Source: Pseudomonadota bacterium
GTDB lineage: Bacteria > Myxococcota > Bradymonadia > UBA4248
NCBI GenBank assembly: GCA_017613855.1
Contig: JAGACY010000424.1
Location: 1 to 5,689, forward strand
Length of the DNA: 5,689 nucleotides
Reading direction: 5' to 3'
Shown here one piece after another: positions 4,261 to 5,689 of this stretch; within the stretch, counting starts at the first letter, position 1; each line of letters begins with the position of its first letter. Below the pieces are notes generated by a model. It saw nothing but the letters and a program-made list of their open reading frames with translations. It searched no databases and had not been told where the DNA came from. Both the position numbers and the translations under genes were made by a program.

Positions 4261-4848
4261 TTAATTGCCAAGCGATATCTGCATCGTGACATTATCTTTA
4301 TCGAGCAGTGCCTTCAATTCAGCCTCATCTTTATCAGTAATTTTGCCGAGCCGTGTATATGACCATGAATTGGAGCCATAAAAGACAACGATTTGATTGC
4401 CTGAATACAAAACGATATCACCGGGAGCTGTCGTCGTTTGTACATCATTTCTGGGTAGAGATTGTCCCAATGATCCGACCTGTTCAAAACCACCATATTG
4501 TGACATATTTATTGTAATATCAGACGTTTGGGCCATTTCACGAAGGGCATTTACAGAATCGTTATCTTCCCACTGTATTGTAACCTGAATACTGTCGATT
4601 GTCGCTGATAATATTGATACTTCCTGATCTACAGGTTGCTGTTGCTCAGTTGGCTGTTGTTCGGTAGGCTGCTGTTCAGTTGGCTGTTGCTCGGTTGGCT
4701 GCTGTTCAGTCGGCTGTTGCGGATTGTCATGATGAGAGGTGCTTTCTGTCGGAAGATTCGCCGCTGTATGGCTGGTTTTATTATCTTCAGTACACCCAAA
4801 ACTCAACATGAATGTGATTGCCAACATTATGAAATATCTCATATTCAT
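4261..4848 (-). CDS. Lipoprotein with PTEQQ repeat linker and cyclophilin-like domain
   Basis: A 195-residue protein. Residues 1-18 are a signal peptide ending LSFG before Cys19. The lipobox is imperfect, with S instead of L at -3, but a lipid-anchored protein is still the best reading. Residues 20-45 are polar, 46-70 are five exact PTEQQ units, and 71-75 are a degenerate unit. Residues about 76-195 resemble the bacterial cyclophilin-like fold domain (Cyclophil_like2 type): beta strands, an NALREM segment, a YGG-F-x5-LG stretch, GDIVLYSGNQIVVFYGSNSWSYTRLGKI (about 142-169), and a final LLDKDNVTMQISL. Such domains are usually cytoplasmic stand-alone proteins encoded beside flavodoxins and LysR regulators, so export on a flexible tether is unusual. 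The start at 4848 has AGGAG (complement of 4856-4860). It lies 78 bp behind the LysR gene on the same strand. Role unknown; no isomerase activity is claimed. Confidence 0.8.
   Translation of the reverse strand: MNMRYFIMLAITFMLSFGCTEDNKTSHTAANLPTESTSHHDNPQQPTEQQPTEQQPTEQQPTEQQPTEQQQPVDQEVSILSATIDSIQVTIQWEDNDSVNALREMAQTSDITINMSQYGGFEQVGSLGQSLPRNDVQTTTAPGDIVLYSGNQIVVFYGSNSWSYTRLGKITDKDEAELKALLDKDNVTMQISLGN
4639..4713 (-). repeat. Five 15-bp tandem repeats encoding PTEQQ
   Basis: Five units run in register at 4639, 4654, 4669, 4684 and 4699, followed by a partial unit to about 4722. All encode PTEQQ on the minus strand, and they differ only at synonymous third positions. Being a multiple of three, gain or loss of units would change linker length without breaking the frame. 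Confidence 0.9.
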
Positions 4849-4855
4849 TTGGTGA

Positions 4856-4860
4856 CTCCT
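4856..4860 (-). promoter_or_regulatory. Ribosome binding site of the cyclophilin-like lipoprotein
   Basis: The minus strand reads AAAGGAGT, then CACCAA, then the ATG at 4848. This supports the first of the two nearby methionines (M1 rather than M3). Confidence 0.75.
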
Positions 4861-4926
4861 TTCGTATTCTCTCGTCAGACAGACTATTGATAATTCTAAT
4901 CATCGTACCCAACGCAGTAATCTTTT

Positions 4927-5689
4927 TTATAATCGCAATGTCTCTTTCAACTCTTCCATGAAAAGTGATGAAATCGGTGTAAACTGCTGATGTTTCTTCC
5001 AGATGATATACATCTTGGTTTCGAGTCTGGGTTCAAGTGGCCGAAAACATAATTCGCTTCCTTCGCTGGTATCTGCTAAATGATCGAAGACCAGCATAAC
5101 CCCCAGTCCTTCTTTGACAAATACGCTGCCATTATAAAAAAGGTTCAGCGTCGTAAATATATTCAATTTATCGACTTTGTCGCCACACCATCGGGGAAAG
5201 TCTGTGTAGATAGCCTGTATCGAGCAGATCAACGGCAAGCCAAGCAGATCTTCGTAACGAATGGATTTCTTTTTTGCGAGTTTATTATCTCTGCGCATCA
5301 CAAGCCCCCATACGTCGGGTATGGGGATTTCGATATAATTGTATTTCGACAAATCCGGCGACTCACAAATCAGTGCAAAATCCAGTTGTCCGCGATTCAG
5401 GCGTTCTGCGACTTGTTCGGTATTGCCACTCGTCAGATGATACCGAACTCCAGGATACTGCTTTTGAAACGTTTGCACCGCATGTGCAATATATCGAATC
5501 TGATATGACTCAGCGCATCCGATATAAATATCACCGCCCGTAATATCATCCAGCGATTTGAATTCCGATACCGTTTTGTCGACCATCGACACGATATCCT
5601 CCGCACGCTGTAACAGCAACATACCTTCATCTGTCAGATTCATACTTGCCCGGCTTCGACGGAACAGCTTCTTGTCGAGCTCTTCCTCG
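4927..5689 (-). CDS. LysR-family transcriptional regulator, 5' part outside the window
   Basis: The visible part is 253 residues plus the stop, reading leftward from the right edge. It opens with EEELDKKLFRRSRASMNLTDEG, the end of the LysR winged helix-turn-helix. In the family this stretch usually reads LE-x-LG-x-LF-x-R followed by LT-x-xG. A linker helix follows (LLLQRAEDIVSMVDKTVSEF), then the periplasmic-binding-protein-like effector domain beginning GGDIYIGCAESYQIRY. RGQLDFALI is the usual RG-x-LD-x-AI segment, and EGLGVMLVF is the typical late-domain EG-x-G-hydrophobic motif. The true start and roughly 40 residues are missing, so the internal ATG at 5643 is not the start. The gene is on the same strand as the cyclophilin-like lipoprotein, 78 bp upstream of it, and might be cotranscribed with it or control it. 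Its ligand and other targets cannot be read. Confidence 0.9.
   Translation of the reverse strand, partial: EEELDKKLFRRSRASMNLTDEGMLLLQRAEDIVSMVDKTVSEFKSLDDITGGDIYIGCAESYQIRYIAHAVQTFQKQYPGVRYHLTSGNTEQVAERLNRGQLDFALICESPDLSKYNYIEIPIPDVWGLVMRRDNKLAKKKSIRYEDLLGLPLICSIQAIYTDFPRWCGDKVDKLNIFTTLNLFYNGSVFVKEGLGVMLVFDHLADTSEGSELCFRPLEPRLETKMYIIWKKHQQFTPISSLFMEELKETLRL

Noticed and set aside
4636..4890. Plus-strand frame with LLFSWLLLGWLL repeats that looks like a membrane helix
   Set aside because: It is the antisense reading of the PTEQQ tandem repeats. The minus-strand frame has a Shine-Dalgarno, a signal peptide and a recognisable domain.

Overview
The window comes from an unnamed bacterium, most likely Gram-negative. 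Two lipoprotein-type N-termini are present, and one belongs to a remnant of an RND efflux periplasmic adaptor. Several coding regions resemble, from memory of family style only, proteins common in anaerobic Firmicutes: the flavodoxin-fold reductase, the flavin reductase-like protein and the SDR. They are more AT-rich than the GC-rich intergenic hairpins around them. I read this as an accessory region of mixed ancestry, possibly in a deltaproteobacterial or myxococcal-type host. The host assignment is an inference and is weak.

Layout, left to right. A GC-rich hairpin (15-65) precedes a minus-strand flavodoxin-fold FMN reductase with a cysteine cluster (71-733). Three hairpins follow in 768-865. 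Next is a minus-strand flavin reductase-like split-barrel protein (917-1429), bracketed by two direct copies of a 29-bp element (873-901, 1443-1471). The right copy is part of a terminator whose U-tract touches the gene's Shine-Dalgarno sequence. The stretch 1480-1936 has no intact gene. It holds a GAGACG-type palindrome, a GC-rich segment with broken minus-strand coding-like frames, one hairpin, and three CCGTTTCACC-like repeats about 21 bp apart. On the plus strand follow a truncated efflux-adaptor lipoprotein (1937-2164), an SDR gene broken by a frameshift (2231-3030), and an AraC-family regulator (3049-4032) 18 bp behind it. A 130-bp cluster of hairpins lies between the convergent AraC gene and a minus-strand lipoprotein (4261-4848). 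That lipoprotein has five PTEQQ repeats and a cyclophilin-like domain. A LysR regulator (4927 to the right edge) runs off the window.

Functionally the window is a set of small redox genes (flavodoxin-like, flavin reductase-like, SDR, cyclophilin-like) with one AraC and one LysR regulator. This is a common accessory mix for handling quinones, xenobiotics or electrophiles, but no substrate can be read from the sequence. Two of the genes are decayed.

The most unusual feature is a family of at least seven intergenic hairpins. They share one architecture although their arm sequences differ: a GC-rich outer arm ending in C, an inner arm starting TAT, a closing ATA, one unpaired C, and then the complementary outer arm starting with G. 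The pairing is kept while the bases change, so it looks like a dispersed structured repeat of the REP type.
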